A stretch of 64,000 nt of DNA from Streptomyces ambofaciens ATCC 23877 (lineage in GTDB: Bacteria > Actinomycetota > Actinomycetes > Streptomycetales > Streptomycetaceae): contig NZ_CP012382.1 in NCBI RefSeq assembly GCF_001267885.1, forward strand, positions 6,869,001 through 6,933,000, given 5' to 3'. This document shows positions 34,237-42,162 of the stretch, one piece after another (within the stretch, counting starts at the first letter, position 1; each line of letters starts with the position of its first letter). The position numbers were made by a program, and so were the translations under genes. The notes under the pieces were generated by a model. The model did not search any database. It was not told the DNA's origin and worked only from the letters and a program-made list of their open reading frames with translations.

Positions 34237-34706
34237 GAGAAGCCCGCCTCCCTGTGTCTTCGGCATCCGGTGTCCGGATCACAGTCAACTACGGGCGGGG
34301 GGTATCGGGCAACGCGGCACTGAACACCGTTGTCATGTGCCCTGACCTGCGGAAACGGTGTGCAGGTCAGGGCACTGCGAGGCTCCGTGAGGGCCGTCCG
34401 GGTGACGGCTCGCCGCCGTCGCCCCGCTCCGTTGCGATGACCCTCTGTGGCCACCCTCGGACGCTTCGCGATGTCCGCGATGCCCGGTCTGGGGGCGCGG
34501 TTTGTGGGGCGGGGCCCGCATCCACGATGATGATCGCGGCAAAGGCGGGTGCACGTGGTGCCGACCGACCGTGAAACGGGCGGTGAACACGGCGTTCGGG
34601 GCATCCGATAACCTCTGCCGACATGCCGCCCGGGTGCCGCAGGCGCGGGCGTCCCACCATGTACAGGACCGGCGCCCCGGGCGTCGGCACCAGGGAGTGA
34701 GTTCGG
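34237..34706. promoter_or_regulatory. Divergent intergenic region with a 14-bp perfect inverted repeat
   Basis: These 470 bp between the CDF gene and the surface-polymer operon have no coding signal. The striking element is GTGCCCTGACCTGC (34337-34350) with its exact inverted copy GCAGGTCAGGGCAC (34362-34375), around an 11-base loop. A possible -10 box, GATAAC (34615-34620 region, in GCATCCGATAACCT), lies about 90 bp before the first operon gene. The repeat could be a transcription-factor operator, an RNA hairpin, or the terminator of a small RNA. Confidence 0.5.
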
Positions 34707-36569
34707 TTGCCGACCGCCATCCTCACCGGTCAGCCGGTCCCCGGTTCGTCGATCGAGAGCGAGCTGCGGTCCCTGGGCTTCGAGGTGCGTGCCGCCTCCG
34801 GTGCGGCCGACGCCGAGCTGCTGCTCGCCCAGGTCTCCGCCGGGGAACGGGTCGCCCTGGTCGACGCCCGCTTCGTGGGCCACCTGCACTCCCTGCGCCT
34901 CGGTCTCACCGACCCCCGCTTCCCGCTCGCCGCGATCCCGGGCGCTGTGACCGCACAGCCGGCGGCCCGCCAGGCCCTGACCCGTGCGATGGCCCGCGAG
35001 AACCTCGCGGTCGGCGGTGCCGCGCTCGGGGGCGCTCCCGCTCGGGTGCGGCAGGGCGAAGGGGACGCCGAGAGCCTCGCCGACCGGATCACCGCCGCCC
35101 TCGACGCCGACGGCGCCGACGTGCACCGGCCCGAGCTCGGCAGCCTCGTCGCCGCCGTCCCCGCGGACCCGCAGGCCCGCAACGAGGCACGGCAGTCCGT
35201 CGCCGCCGTCGACGACGAGGCCGTACGTCTGAAGTCGGCGGTGAAGGCCCGCGACGGGTTCGTCACCACCTTCTTCATCAGCCCCTACTCCCGCTACATC
35301 GCCCGCTGGTGCGCGCGACGCGGACTGACCCCCAACCAGGTCACCACCGCCTCGCTGATCACCGCGCTCATAGCCGCGGGTTGCGCGGCCACCGGCACCC
35401 GCGGCGGCTTCGTCGCCGCCGGCGTCCTGCTCATCGCCTCCTTCGTCCTCGACTGCACCGACGGACAGCTGGCCCGCTACTCCCTGCAGTACTCGACGCT
35501 CGGCGCCTGGCTGGACGCCACCTTCGACCGCGCCAAGGAGTACGCCTACTACGCGGGCCTCGCCCTGGGAGCCGCCCGTGGCGGCGACGACGTGTGGGCC
35601 CTGGCCCTCGGCGCGATGGTCCTCCAGACCTGCCGGCACGTCGTCGACTTCTCGTTCAACGAGGCGAACGTCGACAGTACGGCCGCCGCCGCCAACACCA
35701 GCCCCACCGCCGCCCTCTCCGACAAGCTCGACAGCGTCGGCTGGACGGTCTGGGCGCGCCGCATGATCGTCCTGCCCATCGGCGAACGCTGGGCCATGAT
35801 CGCCGTACTGACCGCGGTCACCACCCCGCGCATCACCCTCTACGCGCTGCTCGTCGGCTGCGCCTTCGCCGCGACGTACACCACCGCCGGCCGGGTCCTG
35901 CGCTCGCAGACCCGGAAGGCGTCGCGCACCGACCGGGCCGCGAAGGCGCTGGCCGACCTCGCCGACTCCGGACCGCTCGCCGAGGCCGTCGCCGCGGGCC
36001 TGCGCAAGCCCGCCCGCCGGCTGCCCGGCTTCACCGCCCCCGCCGTCGCCCTCCTCGGCGGCCTCGCCGTCGTCGCCACGGCGGCGCTCACCGGCTTCGG
36101 CGGCCCCTGGCCGGTCGTCGCCGCCGTCGCCTACGTCCTGACCTCCGGCCTCGCCGTCGCCCGCCCCCTCAAGGGCGCCCTCGACTGGCTGGTCCCCCCC
36201 TTCCTGCGCGCCGCCGAGTACGGCACCGTCCTGGTACTGGCGGCGAAAGCAGACGTGAACGGGGCCCTTCCGGCGGCTTTCGGCCTGGTTGCGGCGGTCG
36301 CCTACCATCACTACGACACGGTCTACCGCATCCGCGGTGGCGCGGGCGCGCCGCCGCAGTGGCTGGTGCGGACGATCGGGGGGCACGAGGGCCGCACGCT
36401 GGTGATCACCGTGCTGGCCGTGCTGCTCACCGCCACACAGTTCAAGCTCGCGCTCACGGTCCTCGCCGTGGCCGTGGCACTCGTGGTGCTCGTCGAGAGC
36501 ATCCGCTTCTGGGTCGCCGCCCACCAGGGCGGCGCACCCGCCGTACACGACGAAGGAGAACCCGCATGA
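34707..36569 (+). CDS. Large CDP-alcohol phosphotransferase membrane protein (multidomain)
   Basis: This 620-residue protein starts at TTG 34707 behind GGGAGTGA. Residues 1-190 form a soluble Ala-rich domain of no family I recognise (MPTAILTGQPVPGSS, VALVDARFVGHLHSL). The CDP-alcohol phosphotransferase core follows, with TPNQVTTASLITALIAAG and the catalytic D-x2-DG-x2-AR-G-D-D signature seen in VLDCTDGQLARYS and GAWLDATFDRAKEY. The C-terminal 200 residues add more membrane helices (perhaps the DUF5941 region). It would displace CMP from a CDP-linked alcohol. Its stop overlaps the nucleotidyltransferase start (ATGA), the likely source of that substrate. Confidence 0.85.
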   Translation: MPTAILTGQPVPGSSIESELRSLGFEVRAASGAADAELLLAQVSAGERVALVDARFVGHLHSLRLGLTDPRFPLAAIPGAVTAQPAARQALTRAMARENLAVGGAALGGAPARVRQGEGDAESLADRITAALDADGADVHRPELGSLVAAVPADPQARNEARQSVAAVDDEAVRLKSAVKARDGFVTTFFISPYSRYIARWCARRGLTPNQVTTASLITALIAAGCAATGTRGGFVAAGVLLIASFVLDCTDGQLARYSLQYSTLGAWLDATFDRAKEYAYYAGLALGAARGGDDVWALALGAMVLQTCRHVVDFSFNEANVDSTAAAANTSPTAALSDKLDSVGWTVWARRMIVLPIGERWAMIAVLTAVTTPRITLYALLVGCAFAATYTTAGRVLRSQTRKASRTDRAAKALADLADSGPLAEAVAAGLRKPARRLPGFTAPAVALLGGLAVVATAALTGFGGPWPVVAAVAYVLTSGLAVARPLKGALDWLVPPFLRAAEYGTVLVLAAKADVNGALPAAFGLVAAVAYHHYDTVYRIRGGAGAPPQWLVRTIGGHEGRTLVITVLAVLLTATQFKLALTVLAVAVALVVLVESIRFWVAAHQGGAPAVHDEGEPA

Positions 36570-37318
36570 TCGGCCTCGTGCTGGCCGCCGGCGCCGGCCG
36601 GCGTCTGCGCCCCTACACCGACACCCTGCCGAAGGCACTGGTGCCGGTCGGCCCCGAGGGGGCGGAGGACAGCATCACGGTGCTGGACCTGACCCTGGCG
36701 AACTTCGCCGAGGTCGGCCTGACCGAGGTCGGGATCATCGTCGGCTACCGCAAGGAAGCCGTGTACGACCGCAAGGAGGCGCTGGAGCAGAAGTACGGCG
36801 TCAAGCTCACCCTCATCGACAACGACAAGGCCGAGGAGTGGAACAACGCCTACTCCCTGTGGTGTGGTCGTGACGCCCTCAAGGACGGCGTGATCCTCGC
36901 CAACGGCGACACCGTGCACCCGGTCTCCGTCGAGAAGACCCTGCTCGCCGCCCGCGGCGACGGCAAGAAGATCATCCTCGCCCTCGACACGGTGAAGAGC
37001 CTCGCCGAGGAGGAGATGAAGGTCGTCGTCGACCCCGACAAGGGCGTCCAGCGCATCACCAAGCTGATGGACCCGTCCGAGGCGACCGGCGAGTACATCG
37101 GCGTCACCCTCATCGAGGGCGAGGCCGCCGTGGAGCTGGCCGACGCCCTGAAGACGACCTTCGAGCGCGACCCGCAGCTGTACTACGAGGACGGCTACCA
37201 GGAGCTCGTCAACCGCGGCTTCAAGGTCGACGTGGCGCCGATCGGCGAGGTCAAGTGGGTCGAGATCGACAACCACGACGACCTCGCCAAGGGCAGGGAG
37301 ATCGCGTGCCAGTACTGA
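36566..37318 (+). CDS. Nucleotidyltransferase, probable CTP:phospho-polyol cytidylyltransferase
   Basis: This 250-residue protein has the sugar-nucleotidyltransferase signature LAAGAGRRLRPYTDTLPKAL, then VPVG, and the metal-binding ANGDTVH. Its compact length and NNAYSLWCGRDAL resemble LicC (CTP:phosphocholine) and inositol-1-phosphate cytidylyltransferases (COG1213) rather than glucose-1-phosphate thymidylyltransferases. Flanked by two CDP-alcohol phosphotransferases, it most likely makes their CDP-activated substrate from CTP and a phosphorylated alcohol. Overlaps: 4 bp with the gene before, 13 bp with the dehydrogenase after. The actual phospho-alcohol (glycerol-1-P, inositol-P or other) is not determined. 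Confidence 0.85.
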   Translation: MIGLVLAAGAGRRLRPYTDTLPKALVPVGPEGAEDSITVLDLTLANFAEVGLTEVGIIVGYRKEAVYDRKEALEQKYGVKLTLIDNDKAEEWNNAYSLWCGRDALKDGVILANGDTVHPVSVEKTLLAARGDGKKIILALDTVKSLAEEEMKVVVDPDKGVQRITKLMDPSEATGEYIGVTLIEGEAAVELADALKTTFERDPQLYYEDGYQELVNRGFKVDVAPIGEVKWVEIDNHDDLAKGREIACQY

Positions 37319-38367
37319 CGAGGCTCATCCCGTCGCCGGTCGTCGTGGACATCCGCGCGGGTGCCCTCGACGACCTGGGATGTGTGCTCGCCGACGAGCG
37401 CATCTCCCACTCGGGCAAGCTCGCCGTCGCCGTCAGCGGCGGCTCGGGCGCCCGGCTGCGCGAGCGCGTCGCCCCGTCCCTGCCCGGCGCCGACTGGTTC
37501 GAGGTCGGCGGCGGCACCCTGGACGACGCGATCAAGCTGGCCGGCGCCATGAAGGCCGGTCACTACGACGCGGTCGTCGGGCTCGGCGGCGGCAAGATCA
37601 TCGACTGCGCCAAGTTCGCCGCCGCCCGTATCGGCCTCCCGCTGGTCGCCGTGCCGACGAACCTCGCGCACGACGGACTGTGCTCGCCGGTCGCGACCCT
37701 CGACAACGACGCGGGCCGCGGCTCCTACGGCGTCCCGAACCCGATCGCCGTCGTGATCGACCTGGACGTCATCCGCGAGGCCCCGGTGCGGTTCGTGCGC
37801 GCCGGTATCGGCGACGCGGTCTCCAACATCTCCGCGATCGCGGACTGGGAGCTGGCCAACCGGGTCAAGGGCGAGCGCATCGACGGCCTGGCCGCCGCGA
37901 TGGCCCGCCAGGCGGGCGAGGCCGTCCTGAGGCACCCGGGCGGCGTCGGCGACAACGACTTCCTCCAGGTGCTCGCCGAGGGCCTGGTCCTGACCGGCAT
38001 CGCCATGTCGGTCTCCGGTGACTCGCGGCCCGCCTCCGGCGCCTGCCACGAGATCAACCACGCCTTCGACCTGCTCTTCCCCCAGCGCACGGCCGCCCAC
38101 GGTGAGCAGTGCGGCCTGGGCGCGGCCTTCGCGATGTACCTGCGCGGGGCCCACGAGGAGTCCGCCCACATGGCCGAGGTGCTGCGCCGGCACGGGCTGC
38201 CGGTGCTGCCGGAGGAGATCGGGTTCACCCCGGAGGAGTTCTTCCGGGCCGTGGAGTTCGCCCCGCAGACGCGGCCCGGCCGCTACACGATCCTCGAGCA
38301 CCTCGACCTCAAAACCGACCAGATCAAGGACCTGTACGCCGACTATGTCAAGGCCATCGGTAGCTGA
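37306..38367 (+). CDS. Iron-containing alcohol dehydrogenase family, glycerol-1-phosphate dehydrogenase-like
   Basis: This 353-residue protein starts at GTG 37306, inside the end of the preceding gene. VVGLGGGKIIDCAKFAA is the NAD-binding glycine motif. VPTNLAHDGLCSPVA is close to the PT-x-DG-x2-SP signature of glycerol-1-phosphate dehydrogenases (archaeal EgsA, Bacillus AraM). The metal-binding His residues sit in CHEINHAFDLLFP and AAHGEQCG. Such enzymes reduce dihydroxyacetone phosphate to sn-glycerol-1-phosphate, the archaeal-type enantiomer. Within this operon that product could be activated with CTP. Relatives also act on inositol-like ketones, so the substrate is inferred. Confidence 0.85.
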   Translation: MPVLTRLIPSPVVVDIRAGALDDLGCVLADERISHSGKLAVAVSGGSGARLRERVAPSLPGADWFEVGGGTLDDAIKLAGAMKAGHYDAVVGLGGGKIIDCAKFAAARIGLPLVAVPTNLAHDGLCSPVATLDNDAGRGSYGVPNPIAVVIDLDVIREAPVRFVRAGIGDAVSNISAIADWELANRVKGERIDGLAAAMARQAGEAVLRHPGGVGDNDFLQVLAEGLVLTGIAMSVSGDSRPASGACHEINHAFDLLFPQRTAAHGEQCGLGAAFAMYLRGAHEESAHMAEVLRRHGLPVLPEEIGFTPEEFFRAVEFAPQTRPGRYTILEHLDLKTDQIKDLYADYVKAIGS

Positions 38368-39124
38368 ACTACGTCCGGTCGTCCATCCCGCGGGGGTCAA
38401 GGACCGGCGCAGCGGTGAGCACTGGGCGGGACGCCTCTACATGCGCGAGGTCTCGCTGCGGATCGACCGCTACCTGGTGAACACCAGGGTCACGCCCAAC
38501 CAGCTCACGTACCTGATGACCGTCTGCGGCGTCCTCGCGGCCCCGGCGCTGCTGGTGCCGGGCATCACGGGCGCCGTGCTCGGCGTCGTGGCGGTCCAGC
38601 TCTACCTGCTGCTGGACTGCGTCGACGGCGAGGTCGCGCGCTGGAAGAAGCAGTACTCGCTCGGCGGCGTCTACCTGGACCGGGTCGGCGCCTACCTGAC
38701 CGACGCCGCGGTCCTGGTCGGCCTCGGCCTGCGCGCCGCCGACCTCTGGGGCACCGGCCGGATCGACTGGCTGTGGGCCTTCCTCGGCACCCTGGCCGCC
38801 CTCGGCGCCATCCTGATCAAGGCCGAGACCGACCTGGTGGGCGTGGCCCGGCACCAGACCGGGAGGGCACCGGTCCAGGAGTCCGCGTCCGAGCCGCGCT
38901 CCTCCGGCATGGCGCTGGCCCGCCGGGCCGCCGGGGCGCTCAAGTTCCACCGGCTGATCCTCGGCATCGAGGCGTCGCTGCTGATCCTGGTCCTCGCGAT
39001 CGTCGACGAGAGCCGCGGCGACCTGTTCTTCACCCGCCTCGGTACGGCCGTACTGGCCGGCATCGCGCTGCTGCAGACCCTCCTGCACCTGGTGTCCATC
39101 CTCGCCTCCAGCAGGCTGAAGTGA
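38345..39124 (+). CDS. CDP-alcohol phosphatidyltransferase family membrane protein
   Basis: This 259-residue membrane protein starts at ATG 38345, 23 bp inside the dehydrogenase gene. The catalytic motif is clear: LLDCVDGEVARWKKQYS, then GVYLDRVGAYLTD, giving the D-x2-DG-x2-AR-x8-G-x3-D-x3-D pattern. TPNQLTYLMTVCGVLAAPALL is the preceding helix. It is the second enzyme of this class in the operon, smaller and without extra domains. Two transferases suggest two successive additions, for example to a lipid carrier and then to a growing chain. Its stop overlaps the glycosyltransferase start (GTGA). Confidence 0.9.
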   Translation: MSRPSVAELRPVVHPAGVKDRRSGEHWAGRLYMREVSLRIDRYLVNTRVTPNQLTYLMTVCGVLAAPALLVPGITGAVLGVVAVQLYLLLDCVDGEVARWKKQYSLGGVYLDRVGAYLTDAAVLVGLGLRAADLWGTGRIDWLWAFLGTLAALGAILIKAETDLVGVARHQTGRAPVQESASEPRSSGMALARRAAGALKFHRLILGIEASLLILVLAIVDESRGDLFFTRLGTAVLAGIALLQTLLHLVSILASSRLK

Positions 39125-40005
39125 GCGGGTCCATGAAGGTCGGCGCCGTCGTCATCACGATGGGCAACCGCCCCGACGAGCTGCGGGCCCTGCTCGACTC
39201 GGTCGCCCGGCAGGACGGCGACCGCGTCGAGGTGGTCGTCGTCGGCAACGGCTCGCCCGTCCCGGAGGTGCCGGAGGGCGTGCGCACCGTCGAGCTGCCC
39301 GAGAACCTGGGCATCCCCGGCGGCCGCAACGTCGGCATCGAGGCCTTCGGTCCGGGCGGCAGCGACGTCGACATCCTGCTCTTCCTCGACGACGACGGCC
39401 TGCTCGCCCGCACCGACACCGCGGAGCTGTGCCGCCAGGCCTTCGCGGCCGACGACGAGCTCGGCATCATCAGCTTCCGCATCGCCGACCCGGACACCGG
39501 CGAGACCCAGCGCCGGCACGTCCCGAGGCTGCGCGCCTCCGACCCGATGCGCTCCTCCCGGGTCACCACCTTCCTCGGCGGTGCCAACGCGGTGCGTACC
39601 CGCGTCCTCACGCAGGTCGGCGGCCTGCCGGACGCGTTCTTCTACGCCCACGAGGAGACCGACCTGGCGTGGCGGGCCCTCGACGCCGGCTGGATGATCG
39701 ACTACCGGTCGGACATGGTGCTGAACCACCCCACGACCGCGCCGTCACGGCACGCGGTCTACCACCGCATGGTCGCCCGCAACCGCGTCTGGCTCGCCCG
39801 CCGGAACCTTCCCGCGCTCCTCGTCCCGGTCTACCTCGGCGTGTGGATGCTGCTCACCCTGCTGCGCCGGCCCTCGCGACCTGCCCTCAAGGCCTGGTTC
39901 GGCGGCTTCCGCGAGGGCTGGGCCACCCCCTGCGGCCCCCGGCGGCCCATGAGGTGGCGTACGGTGTGGCGGCTGACCCGGCTGGGCCGGCCTCCCGTGA
40001 TCTGA
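39121..40005 (+). CDS. Family 2 glycosyltransferase
   Basis: This 294-residue GT-A enzyme starts at GTG 39121 (or ATG 39133). VGAVVITMGNRPDELRALL begins the nucleotide-binding fold, and NLGIPGGRNVGIEA and FLDDDG (the DXD-type motif) follow. FLGGANAVRTRVL and FYAHEETDLAWRALDAGW, the latter with the acceptor-site ED/DLxxR region, are typical of rhamnosyl- and galactofuranosyl-type GT2 enzymes. A hydrophobic stretch (LPALLVPVYLGVWMLLTLL) near residue 240 suggests membrane contact. It probably decorates or starts the exported polymer. The sugar is unknown. Confidence 0.9.
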   Translation: MSGSMKVGAVVITMGNRPDELRALLDSVARQDGDRVEVVVVGNGSPVPEVPEGVRTVELPENLGIPGGRNVGIEAFGPGGSDVDILLFLDDDGLLARTDTAELCRQAFAADDELGIISFRIADPDTGETQRRHVPRLRASDPMRSSRVTTFLGGANAVRTRVLTQVGGLPDAFFYAHEETDLAWRALDAGWMIDYRSDMVLNHPTTAPSRHAVYHRMVARNRVWLARRNLPALLVPVYLGVWMLLTLLRRPSRPALKAWFGGFREGWATPCGPRRPMRWRTVWRLTRLGRPPVI

Positions 40006-40101
40006 CAAGCTCGTACCCGAGAGCGTCCCGGCCCGCCCGGGGCCAACAGGTCCATGCCAGGCCCGCGCGGCCGAGCACTCCGAAGACGAAAGTTTCCACC
40101 A

Positions 40102-41031
40102 GTGAGTGAGACAACGCACGACGGCACGGTCGCCATGACCAAGCCCGTGTCGCCCGACGAGGGCCTCACACCGGCCAGGCTCGCCGCCAAGTACGGGCTG
40201 TCGGTGAGCGGGGCCCGGCCGTCCCTCGCGGAGTACGTCCGTCAGCTCTGGAGCCGGCGGCACTTCATCCTCGCCTTCTCCCAGGCGAAGCTGACCGCCC
40301 AGTACAGCCAGGCCAAGCTCGGCCAGCTGTGGCAGGTGGCCACGCCCCTGCTCAACGCGCTCGTCTACTTCACGATCTTCGGCCTGATCCTGAACGCCGG
40401 CAAGGGCATGCCGAAGGACGTGTACATCCCGTTCCTGGTGACGGGTGTGTTCGTCTTCACCTTCACCCAGTCCTCGGCGATGGCGGGCGTGCGCGCGATC
40501 TCCGGCAACCTCGGCCTGGTGCGGGCGCTGCACTTCCCGCGCGCCTCGCTCCCGATCTCGTTCGCCCTCCAGCAGCTCCAGCAGCTCCTGGCCTCGATGA
40601 TCGTCATGTTCGCGGTGGTGATCGGCTTCGGCAGCTATCCCTCCCTGTCCTGGCTCCTGGTCGTCCCGGCGCTGCTCCTGCAGTTCCTCTTCAACATGGG
40701 CCTGGCGCTGATCGTGGCCCGGATGGGCGCCAAGACGCCGGACCTGGCCCAGCTGATGCCCTTCATCATGCGGACGTGGATGTACGCGTCGGGCGTCATG
40801 TTCTCCATCCCGATCATGCTGGAGGACAAGCCGACCTGGCTGGCGGACGTCCTCCAGTGGAACCCGGCCGCCGTCTACATGGACCTGATCCGCTTCGCGC
40901 TGATCGACGGGTACGGCTCGGAGAACCTGCCGCCGCACGTGTGGGCGGTCGCGCTCGGCTGGGCCGTGGTCCTGGCCGTGGGCGGCTTCGTGTACTTCTG
41001 GAAGGCGGAGGAGAGGTACGGCCGTGGCTGA
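40102..41031 (+). CDS. ABC-2 type polysaccharide/teichoic-acid exporter permease (TagG/Wzm-like)
   Basis: This 309-residue permease starts at GTG 40102, after a 96-bp gap that is the widest in the operon. The cytosolic N-terminus has WSRRHFILAFSQAKLTAQYSQ followed by KLGQLWQVATPLLNALVYF, the conserved amphipathic entry of TagG/Wzm permeases. About six membrane helices follow, with FPRASLPISFALQQL between. Such permeases flip lipid-linked glycopolymers across the membrane. The ATPase gene overlaps by eight bases. Together they identify the operon as a surface-polymer export locus. Confidence 0.92.
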   Translation: MSETTHDGTVAMTKPVSPDEGLTPARLAAKYGLSVSGARPSLAEYVRQLWSRRHFILAFSQAKLTAQYSQAKLGQLWQVATPLLNALVYFTIFGLILNAGKGMPKDVYIPFLVTGVFVFTFTQSSAMAGVRAISGNLGLVRALHFPRASLPISFALQQLQQLLASMIVMFAVVIGFGSYPSLSWLLVVPALLLQFLFNMGLALIVARMGAKTPDLAQLMPFIMRTWMYASGVMFSIPIMLEDKPTWLADVLQWNPAAVYMDLIRFALIDGYGSENLPPHVWAVALGWAVVLAVGGFVYFWKAEERYGRG

Positions 41032-41803
41032 GCAGCAGCAGGGCGAGCGGGTGCCGACGGTCATCGCGGACGAACTGCACATCGTCTACCGGGTCAACGG
41101 CGCCAGGACCGGCAAGGGCAGCGCGACCGCGGCCCTCAGCCGCATGATCAAACGGGGCGAGGACAGGGGCGTGCGCAAGGTGCACGCCGTGCGGGGCGTG
41201 TCGTTCACCGCCTACCGGGGCGAGGCGATCGGCCTGATCGGTTCCAACGGATCCGGCAAGTCGACCCTGCTGCGGGCCATCGCCGGCCTGCTGCCCGCCG
41301 AGCGCGGCAAGGTCTACACGGACGGCCAGCCCTCCCTCCTGGGCGTGAACGCGGCCCTGATGAACGACCTGACCGGCGAGCGCAACGTCATCCTCGGCGG
41401 TCTGGCCATGGGCATGTCCCGCGAGCAGATCAAGGAGCGCTACCAGGACATCGTCGACTTCTCCGGCATCAACGAGAAGGGCGACTTCATCACCCTGCCG
41501 ATGCGCACGTACTCCTCCGGCATGGCGGCCCGGCTGCGCTTCTCCATCGCCGCCGCCAAGGACCACGACGTCCTGATGATCGACGAGGCCCTCGCCACCG
41601 GCGACCGGAAGTTCCAGACCCGCTCCGAGGAGCGCATCCGGGAGCTGAAGAAGGAAGCCGGCACCGTCTTCCTGGTCAGCCACAACAACAAGTCCATCCG
41701 CGACACCTGCAACCGCGTCCTGTGGCTGGAACGCGGCGAGCTGCGGATGGACGGCCCGACGGACGAGGTGCTCAAGGAGTACGAGAAGTTCACGGGCAAG
41801 TAG
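41024..41803 (+). CDS. Polysaccharide/teichoic-acid exporter ATPase (TagH/Wzt-like)
   Basis: This 259-residue ABC ATPase starts at GTG 41024, overlapping the permease gene by eight bases. Walker A is GSNGSGKST, the signature loop is TYSSGMAARLRFS and Walker B is VLMIDEALATGD. LMNDLTGERNVILGGLAMGM is diagnostic of the TagH/Wzt subfamily, which powers export of teichoic acid or O-antigen. There is no C-terminal carbohydrate-binding domain as in long Wzt proteins, so export is probably not coupled to a chain-end modification. A strong terminator hairpin follows 16 bp after the stop. Confidence 0.93.
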   Translation: MAEQQQGERVPTVIADELHIVYRVNGARTGKGSATAALSRMIKRGEDRGVRKVHAVRGVSFTAYRGEAIGLIGSNGSGKSTLLRAIAGLLPAERGKVYTDGQPSLLGVNAALMNDLTGERNVILGGLAMGMSREQIKERYQDIVDFSGINEKGDFITLPMRTYSSGMAARLRFSIAAAKDHDVLMIDEALATGDRKFQTRSEERIRELKKEAGTVFLVSHNNKSIRDTCNRVLWLERGELRMDGPTDEVLKEYEKFTGK

Positions 41804-41818
41804 GGCGACGCGCCGAAG

Positions 41819-41845
41819 GCCCCGCCGGAGCTGTTCCGGCGGGGC
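41819..41845 (+). terminator. Terminator hairpin of the surface-polymer operon
   Basis: GCCCCGCCGGA (41819-41829), loop GCTGT, then TCCGGCGGGGC (41835-41845): an 11-bp perfect stem directly after the exporter ATPase gene. It separates this operon from the hopanoid operon. Confidence 0.75.
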
Positions 41846-42162
41846 ACGCGTCTGCAAAGGAAGCGTCAACTCCGGCTGTTCTCAGGAATCTTGAGGCCGA
41901 TCGATGTGTTCTTGTGATGCGCGGAGCACCCCTGCGGACCTCGGTGAGTTGTACAACGTAAGCTGGAGCGGTCCCGATACGCGGCACATGGGGCGATAAT
42001 CCCCGACACCCTCGAGCGGGCCCGCCGCGCGGGCGGTCGGGCGGCGTGTCCGAAATAGTGTGTATTGGGTCGGCAGTGTAGAACGGGAGATGTGACGGCA
42101 ATGGCGACGGAAACTCCCCACCTCCGCGACGCGTGCGCCGTCCCCGCCCAGGGCTGCCCGCG
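41846..42162. promoter_or_regulatory. Intergenic region upstream of the hopanoid operon
   Basis: These 317 bp hold no gene that I can support. They are more AT-rich than their surroundings. A 10-bp palindrome, GTTGTACAAC, is at 41949-41958; the 11-mer TGTACAACGTA at 41950-41960 recurs in the ABC-F promoter (2827-2837). A possible -10 box is TAGAAC (42079-42084), but no matching -35 is clear. The promoter of the 13-kb hopanoid operon should lie here. Confidence 0.4.

Noticed and set aside
33849..36638. Very long leftward frame opposite the CDF and CDP-alcohol genes
   Set aside because: It is antisense to well-supported genes and has shadow-frame composition.
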